DNA of 41,695 nt from an uncultured Verrucomicrobiae bacterium (GTDB taxonomy: Bacteria; Verrucomicrobiota; Verrucomicrobiia; Limisphaerales; UBA1096). The stretch's first letter is position 1. Each line of letters opens with the position of its first letter. This document shows, piece by piece, positions 23,892 to 33,609 of the stretch. Where the stretch lies: NCBI GenBank assembly GCA_937770485.1, contig CALJHX010000021.1, positions 1-41,695 of the forward strand, given 5' to 3'. Position numbers and translations under genes: made by a program. Under the pieces are notes generated by a model that saw only the letters and a list, made by a program, of their open reading frames with translations, had not been told where the DNA came from and made no database searches.

Positions 23892-25589
23892 TCACTTCCG
23901 CACCTCGACGATTCGGCCCCGGAACAGTTCCAGCGCCTTTTGAATGAGCGGATCGTTTTTGAATTCCTCCGGGTCAAGCTTCTCCGGTTGGGGTACGGCC
24001 GTGGTCTTCCCCTGCTTCGCGCGGCTCGCAGCCTGCGGTTCGTCGATCGGCTCGAGCGCGGGGGCCGGTGCTCGGCCTTCGGGAGGAGGCTCGCTGGTGA
24101 AACGGAACTGCACATCCGCATAGCCAAGCGCGGCTAGTTGTTCCGCAAGCATCACGTGGTTCCGCTTGTTGTCCACCAACGCGAGGTGCTCTTCGGTGAC
24201 ACCGATTACAAAGATGCCTTTTGAAAACGACACAGCGTGCGCCTGTTGAAAATAGGTCTGCATGAACGGGCTGGCCTTGCTCGCAGCCGAAACGAGGCGC
24301 AACCAAACCGCCTGCAAATCGCCCGCCTCCGCCGGCTTGTCAACAGTCGTCGGGGGGGCGGCCTTAGGGGCAGGCTTGGGCGTCGCGCTTGGCTTGGGCA
24401 ACGGTTTTGGCGCGACGGCGGGTGCCGCTTGGGCAACGGATGGCGGCTCCGTGTCACGTAGTTTTTGAAGTTGAACAAGCACCTCGTCGATGCCCAGCGC
24501 AGCCTTGGCCTGCGCAGCCTTGAGCAGTGACACTTCGATCAAAATCTTTTTTGACGTGGCCAGGCGCAGACGGCCCTCGCAATCAGTCAGCACATCCAGT
24601 ACCCGTGCCAAGGCTTTTTCGTCTGCCAACTTCGCCCCGGACTGGAGAGTGGCGGCCTCGGCTTCGCTTATCTCAAGCAGTGAAAGGTCGCCCTTTGACA
24701 CGACAAACACGAGCCGGTTGCGAATGTGCGTCAACAGATCACCGACCAGCCGGCCAAGATCTTTGCCCTGAGTGGCGAGCGCGTTGAGCTCGGTCAGAGT
24801 CCGTGTCGAGTCGCCGGTGAGGACGGCCTCGGCGAGCGCGAACAACTTCCCCTGCGCCGTCAAGCCGAACATCGACAGTACGTCCGGCTCGGTGATGTTG
24901 TCGCCACAAAAACTGATAAGCTGGTCAAGTGCCGACTCGGCGTCGCGCATGCAGCCTTCCGCGCCGCGCGCGATGGCGAACAGCGCTCCCTCGTCGATCG
25001 TGACCTTTTCCTCGCCGCAAATGTACTTGAGATGCCCGGCGATCAGGTTCACGGGAATGCGCCGGAGATCGAAGCGCTGGCAGCGCGACATGATCGTCGG
25101 CAGCACCTTCTCCGGTTCGGTGGTGGCGAACATGAACTTCACGTGAGCCGGTGGCTCCTCCAGCGTCTTAAGCAGCGCGTTGAACGCCGCAGTGGTTAGC
25201 ATGTGAACCTCGTCGATGATGTAGATTTTAAACTTCGACGAAGCGGGTGCGTACACGCAGGTCTCTCGCAGTTCACGCACCTGTTCGACCCCATTATTGC
25301 TTGCGCCGTCGATCTCGAGTACGTCGATCGAGCGGCCCTCAGTGATCTCGATGCACTTGGAATCGTCATCGGAGAAGTCGACCTTCGGGCCGTCAGTACA
25401 GTTCAGGCACTTGGCAAAAACCCGCGCCAAGGTGGTCTTACCGGTGCCACGCGGCCCACAGAACAAATAGGCGTGCGCGACGCGATCCCCGCTGATGGCG
25501 TTAATCAACGTCTGACTGACGTGATCCTGACCAACAACATCACTGAAGCGCTGCGGACGGTATTTGCGGGCTATGACTTGGTAAGACAC
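23892..25589 (-). CDS. dnaX: DNA polymerase III subunit gamma/tau
   Basis: Clamp-loader ATPase. The 565-aa protein begins SYQVIARKYRPQRFSDVVGQ. Walker A is GPRGTGKTTLARVFAKC, Walker B is IIDEVHMLTTAAFNALLKT, and the SRC motif is SRCQRFDLRRIP. A Pro/Ala/Lys-rich linker (about residues 395-430) separates domain III from a tau-like C-terminus. The zinc module between Walker A and the DGAS motif is reduced to CLNC...SKC, without the usual PCGxCxxC. The GTG at 25589 matches the family N-terminus; a longer upstream frame has no homology. The C7 run in the linker is not a known slippery site. Confidence 0.95.
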   Translation of the reverse strand: MSYQVIARKYRPQRFSDVVGQDHVSQTLINAISGDRVAHAYLFCGPRGTGKTTLARVFAKCLNCTDGPKVDFSDDDSKCIEITEGRSIDVLEIDGASNNGVEQVRELRETCVYAPASSKFKIYIIDEVHMLTTAAFNALLKTLEEPPAHVKFMFATTEPEKVLPTIMSRCQRFDLRRIPVNLIAGHLKYICGEEKVTIDEGALFAIARGAEGCMRDAESALDQLISFCGDNITEPDVLSMFGLTAQGKLFALAEAVLTGDSTRTLTELNALATQGKDLGRLVGDLLTHIRNRLVFVVSKGDLSLLEISEAEAATLQSGAKLADEKALARVLDVLTDCEGRLRLATSKKILIEVSLLKAAQAKAALGIDEVLVQLQKLRDTEPPSVAQAAPAVAPKPLPKPSATPKPAPKAAPPTTVDKPAEAGDLQAVWLRLVSAASKASPFMQTYFQQAHAVSFSKGIFVIGVTEEHLALVDNKRNHVMLAEQLAALGYADVQFRFTSEPPPEGRAPAPALEPIDEPQAASRAKQGKTTAVPQPEKLDPEEFKNDPLIQKALELFRGRIVEVRK

Positions 25590-25723
25590 CGGCGGAAGAC
25601 TAACCGCTCGGCGCGTACCAGAAAAGCGCAATGCGCCAAGTCTGGTGCTTGGCACTAAAACCTTGTCAGCGCAGAAATAATCTGGACACTCTGCCAAGCG
25701 CTAATTCAGCGATCACCCACGGA

Positions 25724-26551
25724 ATGGCACACGATATCGAATCACGACTGGCGGTTTGCAGTTGGTCCCTTCAACCCGAAACACCCGAGGCGCTCGTCTC
25801 TCAACTCCGCGAAATCGGTATCTCGCGTGTGCAAATCGCACTCGATCCGCTCCGTGAAAACCCCAGTGCCTGGGGCAAAACTGCCGAGTTGTTTGCCGCC
25901 GAGGGCATCGAGATCGTCTCAGGAATGTTTGGCACCATTGGCGAGGATTACTCGTCGCTCGACACAATCCGCGAAACCGGCGGTGTCGTACCGGACGAAC
26001 ATTGGGAAGCCAACTGGGCCAACATTCAGGCAGTCGCCGATATAGCCACCAGGCTCGGCCTGAAAATTGTCACTTTCCACGCCGGCTTCCTGCCGCACGA
26101 GGAGAGCGACCCCGGCTTTGCCAAACTACTCAACCGCATCATGCAGATCGCCGACGTGTTCGATGCCAGCGGCATCGACCTTGGCTTCGAGACAGGACAG
26201 GAAACCGCCGATACGTTGCGATTATTCCTCGAAAAACTCGACAGGCCAAGCGTCGGCGTCAACTTCGACCCGGCAAACATGCTGCTCTATGACAAGGGCG
26301 ATCCCATCGAGGCACTCGAGACACTCACACCGTTCCTAAAGCAGTGCCATATCAAGGACGCCACCCAAACCAAGAAGGCCGGCACGTGGGGGGTAGAAGT
26401 CAAAGTCGGCACCGGCGAGGTTGATTGGCCTGCGTTCTTCGCCACCTTAGCCAAGATAGACTACGAGGGCGACTGCTGCATCGAGCGCGAAGCCGACAAC
26501 CAACGCGTCGCTGACATCCGCACTGCCCATCAATTCGTCACCCAACTCTAA
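25724..26551 (+). CDS. Sugar phosphate isomerase/epimerase-like TIM barrel
   Basis: A 275-aa AP-endonuclease-2-like TIM-barrel protein (xylose isomerase-like family). Expected strands with metal ligands are visible: CSWSLQPETPEAL, VTFHAGFLPHEESD (His), LGFETGQETADTL (Glu), GVNFDPANMLLY (Asp), CHIKDATQ (His/Asp) and the final EREADNQRVAD. The ATG at 25724 fits. It lies four bases before a Gfo/Idh/MocA gene, a frequent pairing in sugar or inositol catabolism; the exact substrate is not readable. Confidence 0.87.
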   Translation: MAHDIESRLAVCSWSLQPETPEALVSQLREIGISRVQIALDPLRENPSAWGKTAELFAAEGIEIVSGMFGTIGEDYSSLDTIRETGGVVPDEHWEANWANIQAVADIATRLGLKIVTFHAGFLPHEESDPGFAKLLNRIMQIADVFDASGIDLGFETGQETADTLRLFLEKLDRPSVGVNFDPANMLLYDKGDPIEALETLTPFLKQCHIKDATQTKKAGTWGVEVKVGTGEVDWPAFFATLAKIDYEGDCCIEREADNQRVADIRTAHQFVTQL

Positions 26552-26555
26552 CAAC

Positions 26556-27596
26556 ATGGCAAACGACAACATCAATATTGGTATCGTTGGGCTTGGCTTC
26601 ATGGCCGCGATGCATATCCGCGCTTACCGCCAAATCGAGGGAGTGAACGTAGCGGCAATCTGCGACCTCGACCCCGAGCGACTTAAGGGCGACTTCACCG
26701 CTGCGCTCGGCAACCTCGACTCCGGCGAACCAGTCATACTCGACATGTCACAGGTCAAGGCGTATCAGGATTTCAACGACCTCCTCGCCGACGAGTCGAT
26801 TGATGCCATCGACATCTGCACCCCCACGCGCACGCACCTTCGCATGACCAAGCCGGCCCTCGCATCAGGCAAACACGTGATCTGCGAAAAGCCGCTCGCC
26901 CGCTCCGTCGCCGAGGCCCGCGAAATCGCCGAGGCCGCCTCACAGGCGAAGGGCCACTTCATGGTGGCCATGTGCCTGCGCTTTTGGCCGCAATGGGCCT
27001 GGGCCAAGGAGGCGGTTGACAGCGGCCGCTTCGGCAAGGTGCTTGGCGCGCATTTTCAGCGAATCGCCGAGCCCCCTGCCTGGGGACAGGCGATCTACTT
27101 CGACGGCGCAACGTCCGGCGGCGCGTTGTTCGACTTGCACGTGCATGACACCGACTTCGTGCAACACGTCTTCGGCCAACCGAAGTCGGTTTACTCGACC
27201 GGCTTCACCAAGGTCAGCGGCGCCATCGACCATGTGCTGACGCAGTACGAGGTTGAGTCCGGCGCAAAGGTCAGCGCTGAGGGAAGCTGGGCGATGACAC
27301 CCGGCTGGGGCTTCAACATGTCGTACCGTATCATCTTCGAGCGGGCCACCGCCGACTACGACATCGGCCGCGAAGACGAGCCGCTGCGACTGTTCGAGGA
27401 GGGCAAAGAAAAACAGGTCATCGAGTGCGAAGGCACGGATGGTTACGCCGGCGAACTGGCCCACTTCATCGAAAGTATTCGCTCCGATCAGGCACCTAGT
27501 GTCTCTGGGGCTGACGGCCTCAATACGGTGAAAATCTGCGCCGCCGAGGAGCAGTCCGTCCAAACCGGCCAAGCCGTAAAACTAAACAAATCCTAA
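26556..27596 (+). CDS. Gfo/Idh/MocA-family oxidoreductase
   Basis: A 346-aa NAD(P)-dependent sugar or inositol dehydrogenase-like enzyme. The N-terminal Rossmann GIVGLGFMAAMHIRAYRQI, the DICTPTRTHLRM segment and the conserved CEKPLARSVAEA (Glu-Lys-Pro) are clear. The C-terminal substrate domain includes GALFDLHVHDTDFV, where the conserved Asp/His reside. No signal peptide is present. Four bases follow the TIM-barrel gene, so the two are probably co-transcribed. The next gene is convergent. Confidence 0.9.
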   Translation: MANDNINIGIVGLGFMAAMHIRAYRQIEGVNVAAICDLDPERLKGDFTAALGNLDSGEPVILDMSQVKAYQDFNDLLADESIDAIDICTPTRTHLRMTKPALASGKHVICEKPLARSVAEAREIAEAASQAKGHFMVAMCLRFWPQWAWAKEAVDSGRFGKVLGAHFQRIAEPPAWGQAIYFDGATSGGALFDLHVHDTDFVQHVFGQPKSVYSTGFTKVSGAIDHVLTQYEVESGAKVSAEGSWAMTPGWGFNMSYRIIFERATADYDIGREDEPLRLFEEGKEKQVIECEGTDGYAGELAHFIESIRSDQAPSVSGADGLNTVKICAAEEQSVQTGQAVKLNKS

Positions 27597-27691
27597 ACGG
27601 GACTCAGATTTTCAGAATTCAAAAGAATTTACAGGGTCAGTTTTTGGACAGGGATTTCACGGGTTTTTGAACGTCACCAACTGACAACTGC

Positions 27692-30600
27692 TCACCGCTC
27701 ACTTTGCCGCCTCAGCACTCGCTGGCACAGCGCCGGCAAAACCACCAGGGTCAGCGCGGTGGCGGTCAGGATGCCACCGATCACGACGGTCGCCAGTGGA
27801 CGCTGCACCTCAGCACCGGTGCCGGTGGCTAAGGCCATCGGCAGGAAACCCAGCGACGCAACTAACGCCGTCATCAGCACCGGACGCAGCCTTGTCAGCG
27901 CCCCCTCGCGTATGGCCTCCTCCAGCGGCCTGCCCTGTTCACGAAGCTGGTTTATGAACGTGACCAGCACCAAGCCGTTCAGGACTGCCACCCCGGACAA
28001 TGCGATGAAACCAACCGCCGCCGAGATGGAGAACGGCAGTCCACGCAACGCCAGCGCCGCCACGCCACCGGTCAACGCCAGCGGCACGGCGGTGAAGACG
28101 AGCAGCGCCGGGCGTACCGCGCCAAAAGCCGCGTGCAGCAACAAAAAGATCAGCGCAAAACAAACCGGCACAACGATGACCAGTCGCTGGCGCGCAGCAG
28201 TAAGGTTCTCGAACTGCCCACCCCAGTCGAGCCACGTCCCGGCCGGAAGTTTCACGTCCGAGTTGACCCTCTCGCGAACTTCGTTGACAAACCCGGCCAA
28301 GTCGCGCCCGCGCACGTTGCACTGCGCCACCACACGGCGCTTGCTGTTTTCCCGGCTGACCTGAAACGGCCCCTCGGTTTGAACCACCGCCGCCAATTCG
28401 CCAAGGGGCAATACCGGCGGAAAAGAGGCGTTTTCATCCCCGTCACTGGGCAAAAGGATCGGAAGCTCCGGAAGCGTGGACGCTTCCTGCCGCTTGGCCT
28501 CGGGCAACCGCACGACGATGTCGAACCGCCGGTCGCCATCGAACACCTGCCCCGCCACACGGCCACCAATCGCGATGTTGACGCTCTCGACCACATCGGC
28601 GGCATCGAGCCCGTAACGTGCCAATATTCCGAGCTTGGGCCGCACGGTCAGTTCCGGCATGCCGGTCGTTTGCTCCACTTTCACGTCGGCCGCGCCGGGA
28701 ACGCCGCGCATCACGGCGGCGATTTTCTCGGCGGTGCGCCGGAGTTCGCCGGGGTTTTCCCCGAACACCTTCACCGCAAGATCGCCCCTCACGCCGGCGA
28801 TGAGTTCTTGAAATCGCATCTTGATCGGCTGGGAGAATTCGTATTTATTGCCGACCAAGTCGCGCACGGCGGCGCTCACCTTTAGCTCGATCATCTGCTT
28901 GGCCAAGCGCGGGTTCGGCCACTCGGCGCGCGGCTTGAAGATGATGAACGTGTCCGAGACGCTCGGCGGCATTGTGTCGGATGCCAGGTCGGCGGTGCCT
29001 GTCTTGGAAAAAACCAAGTCGACCTCGTCAAGATCACCCACGGCGCGCTCTACCTTGAGTTGCATTCCGGTGGACTGCTCAATCCCGGTGCCGGGGATGC
29101 GCATCGCGTGCATGGCAATGTCGCCCTCGTCAAGTTGCGGCACGAACACCTGCCCCAAGTTTGCGAACAAGACTCCCGCGCCGAGCAGCATCGCCGACGC
29201 CGCACCGAGCACGACGCCTCGGCGGTGCAGCGCGAAGTCCAGCACCGGCGCATACCCCCGCCGAGCCGTTCGCATGAGCGCGTTGTCGCTCTCCGCAACG
29301 CGCCCACGAATGGTCAGTGCCACCATCGCAGGCACAAATGTCAGCGACAACACGAACGCCCCGGCGAGCGCGAAGATCACCGTCAATGCCATCGGGTGGA
29401 ATAGTTTCCCCTCGATGCCGGTAAGCGCGAGGATCGGCAGGTACACCACCGTGATGATGGCAACGCCGAACACAAACGGACGACGCACCTCGTGGCTGGC
29501 GGAGCGGACGACGTCGAGTCGTTCGCCAAGCGTGAGCAGGCGACCCAATTCACGCTGGCGGCCTGCCAGGCGGCGCAGGCAGTTCTCTACAATGATGACC
29601 GATCCGTCGATGATGATCCCGAAGTCGATCGCGCCGAGGCTCATCAGGTTGCCGCTGATGCCGGCGCGGTGCATTCCCGCCGCCGCGAGCAGCATAGAGA
29701 GCGGGATGGTTAACGCGGTGAGAAACGCCGCGCGAAGATTGCCGAGCAACGAAAAAAGTACCGCAATCACCAGCGCCGCGCCGTAAAATAAATTGTGCGC
29801 CACGGTGTCGATCGTGGCGTTCACCAGCCGCGAGCGGTCGAGCACGGGCCGGACGGCAATACCCGGCGGAAGACTGCGACGCACCTCGTCCAACTGCTCC
29901 GCCGCAGCCTTGGCCACGGCGCGGCTGTTCGCACCGGTCAGCATCATCGCCGTGCCGATTACAGCCTCACGCCCGTTGAAGCTGGCGCTGCCGAGGCGCA
30001 TTTCGCCGCCAAGCGCGACTTCCGCTACGTCACCGACGCGAATCGGCGTGCCGTTGATCTGCTTAACCACGACGTCCGCAATTGCCGCCGAGCCGCCGAG
30101 CCGGCTGCTGGCCCGCACGAGCGCCGCCGAGCCGTCGCGTTCAATATAACCCGCGCCGAGGCTGAGGTTGTTGCGCTCGAGCGCGGCGACTAGGTCATTG
30201 AGTGTCAGACCGTGCGCGCTCAACTGCCCAAGCCGGGGCAGCACGTGATATTGTTTCACATAGCCGCCGATGACATCGACGTCGGCCACGAGCGGAACTG
30301 TCTTGATCTGTGGCCGGATGATCCAGTCCTGCACCGTGCGCAGATAAGCCAAGCGTTGAACCTCGTTGGTGAGCCGCTCGCCGCCGGGCGTAACGAAGGC
30401 GCCCGCTTGGCCAAGCGCTGGCGAATCGAACTCCACCGCCCACATAAGCACCTCGCCAAGCCCGGTGGTGATCGGCCCCATCCTCGGCTTGATCCCCGAG
30501 GGCAACGACTCGCGCGCAGCGGTGAGCCGCTCGTTGATTTGTTGTCGCGCAAAATAAATGTCCACCGCGTCGTCGAACACCACCGTGACCTGGCAAAAAC

Positions 30601-30865
30601 CGTTTCGTGAAATCGACCGTGTGTGCTCCAGCCCCGGGATGCCTGCGAGCGCCGTCTCGAGCGGGAACGTCACCAACCGCTCGATGTCGGTCGTGGAAAA
30701 CGCCGGATGCTCGACGGTGATTTGCACCTGCTTGTTGGTGATGTCAGGCACGGCGTCGATCGGCAACTGCGACAACGACCACGCACCGAACAACGCCGCC
30801 ACAATCGTCAACGCCACCACCCAGTGACGCCGCTCGACGGAGTATTTTAGAATTCGTTCAATCAT
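27692..30865 (-). CDS. czcA: Heavy-metal efflux RND transporter CzcA
   Basis: Inner-membrane proton/metal antiporter of the HME-RND family (CzcA/CusA). The 1057-aa length with about 12 membrane segments and two large periplasmic loops fits. The N-terminus MIERILKYSVERRHWVVAL is typical, and the TM4 motif AIDFGIIIDGSVIIVENCLRR contains the DFG...D...E residues of the heavy-metal subgroup. The metal (Co, Zn, Cd, Cu or Ag) cannot be assigned by eye. It starts 12 bases after the czcB stop with a weak purine-rich site (AAGGGAAG). Two CTTGGCCAAG copies lie within (28898 and 30406). Confidence 0.95.
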   Translation of the reverse strand: MIERILKYSVERRHWVVALTIVAALFGAWSLSQLPIDAVPDITNKQVQITVEHPAFSTTDIERLVTFPLETALAGIPGLEHTRSISRNGFCQVTVVFDDAVDIYFARQQINERLTAARESLPSGIKPRMGPITTGLGEVLMWAVEFDSPALGQAGAFVTPGGERLTNEVQRLAYLRTVQDWIIRPQIKTVPLVADVDVIGGYVKQYHVLPRLGQLSAHGLTLNDLVAALERNNLSLGAGYIERDGSAALVRASSRLGGSAAIADVVVKQINGTPIRVGDVAEVALGGEMRLGSASFNGREAVIGTAMMLTGANSRAVAKAAAEQLDEVRRSLPPGIAVRPVLDRSRLVNATIDTVAHNLFYGAALVIAVLFSLLGNLRAAFLTALTIPLSMLLAAAGMHRAGISGNLMSLGAIDFGIIIDGSVIIVENCLRRLAGRQRELGRLLTLGERLDVVRSASHEVRRPFVFGVAIITVVYLPILALTGIEGKLFHPMALTVIFALAGAFVLSLTFVPAMVALTIRGRVAESDNALMRTARRGYAPVLDFALHRRGVVLGAASAMLLGAGVLFANLGQVFVPQLDEGDIAMHAMRIPGTGIEQSTGMQLKVERAVGDLDEVDLVFSKTGTADLASDTMPPSVSDTFIIFKPRAEWPNPRLAKQMIELKVSAAVRDLVGNKYEFSQPIKMRFQELIAGVRGDLAVKVFGENPGELRRTAEKIAAVMRGVPGAADVKVEQTTGMPELTVRPKLGILARYGLDAADVVESVNIAIGGRVAGQVFDGDRRFDIVVRLPEAKRQEASTLPELPILLPSDGDENASFPPVLPLGELAAVVQTEGPFQVSRENSKRRVVAQCNVRGRDLAGFVNEVRERVNSDVKLPAGTWLDWGGQFENLTAARQRLVIVVPVCFALIFLLLHAAFGAVRPALLVFTAVPLALTGGVAALALRGLPFSISAAVGFIALSGVAVLNGLVLVTFINQLREQGRPLEEAIREGALTRLRPVLMTALVASLGFLPMALATGTGAEVQRPLATVVIGGILTATALTLVVLPALCQRVLRRQSER

Positions 30866-30877
30866 GCGGACTTCCCT

Positions 30878-32200
30878 TTAGTGCGAGTGGTCGTGCCCTG
30901 CCATTGACTTGCCCAACTCGGCCTTGAGCAGGAAACCGCCTTGATCCACGAATGCCTCGCCGTCCACCAAGCCGCTCTTCACCGGCCTCCACCCATCAAT
31001 CTCCGGGCCGACCGCCACCTCGCGCGCCTCGAACGTGTTCGCCTCGCCCGGTACCGGCACGAACACCACCGGCTGCCCGCCGATGTCCTGCACGGCCTTC
31101 GCCGGGACGGCGACCGACCGCGCGGCCTCTGCACGAGTCGGCAGCTTAGCTGTGACGAACATCCCGGGCCGCCACGAGCCATCCGGATTATCCACGACCG
31201 CCCTCGCCCGAATGGTCCGCGCGCCCGGCGAAGCAACCGGGCTGACATAATCGAGCGCCGCCGTGGCAATCCGGCCGGTCGCCGGATCGGTCAGCGTCAC
31301 GGACTGGCCCACTTTCAGCGCAGCGGCTTGCGCGGGTGCCACCTCCACGAGCAGCCAGAGTTGTCGCAGATCAGCCACGACAAACAGGTGCGACTGCTCC
31401 GAGTTGACCGTCTCGCCCAGCGTAATGCCGCGCTCGACCACCGTGCCGGTGATGGGTGCGCGGATCTCGGCTTGCGGACGGATCACCCCGGTCTCCTCAA
31501 GTCGCGCGATGTCGGGCTGGGTCATGCCGAACAGTTGCAACCGGTTGCGCCCGCTGCTCAAGCCGGCCTGCGCTGACTTGAACTTGGCCTCGGCGACGCC
31601 CAGGGCGACCTCCCGTTGTTGCACGTCCGCGCGTGAAACCGCCTCGGCAGCGGAAAGGTCCTTGCCGGATTGAAAATACTGCTCCGCAATCTGGAACGCT
31701 GTCGCGGCAGCGGCCAGTTCGGCGAGCTTCGCCAAATGATCGTTTTGCGCCGATCCAAGCTCGGCACTGTCGATGACGAGCAGCAAATCGGCCGCGGCAA
31801 CCGGGTCGCCGACACCCTTGGCCAAGCGCGACACGCGGCCGCTCACCAGCGTGCCGACGTGAGCCAGGGCGTCCTCGTTGTAAGCCAGCCGCGCCGGAGC
31901 TGAAAACGTCTCGCGCAACTCGCGCTGCTCCGCTTGGCCGAGCGTGATCCCGTGATGCTCGATCGCCGCTGCAGTGAGCGAGATTTCACCCTCATGCGAC
32001 TCGTCGTGATCGTCATGCCCGTCGTGACGTCATGCCCCGTGAGCGTCATGCCCGTCGTGAGCGTCATGCCCGTCGTGAGCGTCATGCCCACCGTGAGCGT
32101 CATGCCCACCGTGAGCGTGGCCATGGTCGTGCGCGTCGCTGCAGGCTGTCAGCCAAAAAGCCAGCGTGCTGATCGTTAAAAATGTGAAGATGGATTTCAT
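30878..32200 (-). CDS. czcB: CzcB-like efflux adaptor, interrupted by an in-frame TGA
   Basis: Periplasmic adaptor (membrane fusion protein) linking CzcA to the outer-membrane channel. From ATG 32200 it begins MKSIFTFLTISTLAFWLTAC, a lipoprotein signal with lipobox LTAC, then a His/Asp-rich repeat (H-G-G-H-D-A). A TGA at codon 57 (32030-32032) stops it. The same frame resumes RHDGHDDHDE and runs on to SLTAAAIEHHGITLGQAEQ, the barrel-sandwich and beta-barrel domains, and a C-terminal HDHSH. The stop arises from about two bases lost before and one lost after it in the repeat, net in frame. A TTG at 31918 could restart translation but would lack the signal peptide. Either a real nonsense mutation or a repeat-region sequencing/assembly error. 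Confidence 0.85.
32012..32125 (-). repeat. 18-bp repeat coding His/Asp-rich metal-binding linker
   Basis: Tandem units of GGGCATGACGCTCACGAC and near variants (minus strand) encode G-H-D-A-H-D/G. About five regular units are followed by two shortened ones of roughly 16 and 17 bases, exactly around the in-frame TGA of czcB. Such His-rich stretches bind Zn, Ni or Cu in periplasmic metal-handling proteins. Confidence 0.85.
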
Positions 32201-33537
32201 TGTTTCTGTGTTCTTGTTTTTGTTTTGAAATTGATTCCGTCACCTCCCGAGGCGCGGCGAAGCTCGATCGCGGCAACGGCCGCCCGAAGCTCCAGCTGTA
32301 CAGACCGCAATCGAGCTTTTTGCAGGTCGAGCTCGGCCAGCAGCAGCGGCGTGATCCCCGACTGGCCGCTCTCGTAAACGGCCCGGGCCAAGTCCACCCG
32401 TTGCTGCTGAAGCGGCGTCAACTGCTCGCGAGCCTGCGCGGCGGCAGCGGCGAGCTTGGCCTGCGCGGCGTGCGCCTGCCGGACTTCCTGCACGGTTCGC
32501 CGCACGGTTTGCGTGAGTCGATGCCGTGCGCCGATGGCTAGAGCGCGGGCCTTCGCACGGCGCGCCTGCCCCCAGTCGAACAGCGGCAGCGGCACGGTCA
32601 GCGAAGGGCCAAGCGACCAGTCGCCCTCGCGCTCGGTGTCCAAACCGGCGGCGGTGCTCTCGAGCAAAGCCAGGCGGGCGAGTGCTCGGCCGTCCTCGAG
32701 TGCGGCCAGTTGCCAGCGGTCGACCTGGATTTCCGGGCGGTTGTGAAGGGCGGCGGCCAGCCAGTCCGATTCCGGCAAAATGGGAGCAGTGACCGGCAAT
32801 GGCGTGGTCAACTGCAAATCCGTGTCTCCTGATGGTTGGCCAAGCAGTCGAGCGAGGGTGACTTGCTCCCGGACCAGTTTCAGGCGGCACTCCTGCAAAT
32901 CGATGCGGGTTTCGGATTGGCGAGCCTCAAGTGTGGCGACATCCAGCCGGGAGGCTTCGCCGGCGTCGAATCGGTGCCGGGCAATTTGCAACAGACGATC
33001 GACGTGCCCAGCGTCCTGTCCGAGCAAAGCCACTTCCTGTCGCAGCGCGTTGGCGGTGTGGTAAGTTTTTTCCATGTCGGCAATGACATCGAGCGCCGCG
33101 GCGATCGCCTGGGCGCTGGCGGCGCGGAGTTGGTTGTCGGCGGCACGATTGCGGCGTGGCATTTGCAGCGTAGCGGCCAAGTCCGCTGTCAAGCCGGTCT
33201 CCGTCACCGGGCTGCCGCCGCCCTTCGGGTAGCGGAACACGACGCTCAACACCGGATTGGGCAACAGTCGCGATTGGCGGGCATCGGCTTGCGCGACTCG
33301 GACTTCGGCCAAGGCGGCCTGCAGCGTCGGCGATTGGCGCACCGCCCGCTCGATGGCAGCGGGAAGGTCGAGCGCTTTGCCGATCGGCGGGGCGTCAGTT
33401 GGGAGTGACTCCGTACGAAACTGCACGGCATCGGCCAAGCCGGCGGCGGCACGGATATCCGGGCTGGGATGAGTGGCGCAACTCACGCTCAGCCCGAGGC
33501 CAAGCGCACTTAAAATATAACAGGTTTTCTTCAGCAA
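32197..33537 (-). CDS. czcC: Outer-membrane efflux lipoprotein CzcC
   Basis: TolC-like outer-membrane channel subunit of the tripartite metal pump. The 446-aa protein has a lipoprotein signal MLKKTCYILSALGLGLSVSC and two outer-membrane-efflux-protein repeats: AIERAVRQSPTLQAALAEVR and the second half with LALLESTAAGL, VPLPLFDWGQARRA and the long Ala/Gln helix. Its last codons overlap the czcB ATG by four bases (ATGA), so the order is czcC-czcB-czcA as in known czc operons. GTTGGCCAAG occurs at 32835. Confidence 0.9.
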   Translation of the reverse strand: MLKKTCYILSALGLGLSVSCATHPSPDIRAAAGLADAVQFRTESLPTDAPPIGKALDLPAAIERAVRQSPTLQAALAEVRVAQADARQSRLLPNPVLSVVFRYPKGGGSPVTETGLTADLAATLQMPRRNRAADNQLRAASAQAIAAALDVIADMEKTYHTANALRQEVALLGQDAGHVDRLLQIARHRFDAGEASRLDVATLEARQSETRIDLQECRLKLVREQVTLARLLGQPSGDTDLQLTTPLPVTAPILPESDWLAAALHNRPEIQVDRWQLAALEDGRALARLALLESTAAGLDTEREGDWSLGPSLTVPLPLFDWGQARRAKARALAIGARHRLTQTVRRTVQEVRQAHAAQAKLAAAAAQAREQLTPLQQQRVDLARAVYESGQSGITPLLLAELDLQKARLRSVQLELRAAVAAIELRRASGGDGINFKTKTRTQKQ

Positions 33538-33609
33538 AATATTTCGGGATTAAAAAAGGACACAACACGACCGTGAACGATCGTCGATCGAAGTAGAGCC
33601 GGCCGGCTC

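Noticed and set aside
24345..24362. C7 run in the dnaX linker as a programmed frameshift site
   Set aside because: Not of the A-rich slippery type known for dnaX, and no early stop or stimulatory hairpin was evident.
27597..27691. Intrinsic terminator between the convergent oxidoreductase and czcA genes
   Set aside because: Only a 5-bp AT stem (AATTC/GAATT) with no clear T-run; too weak to call.
32030..32032. Selenocysteine or other recoding at the czcB TGA
   Set aside because: It lies in a His-rich repeat with two compensating indels and no SECIS-like hairpin was evident; mutation or sequence error is simpler.
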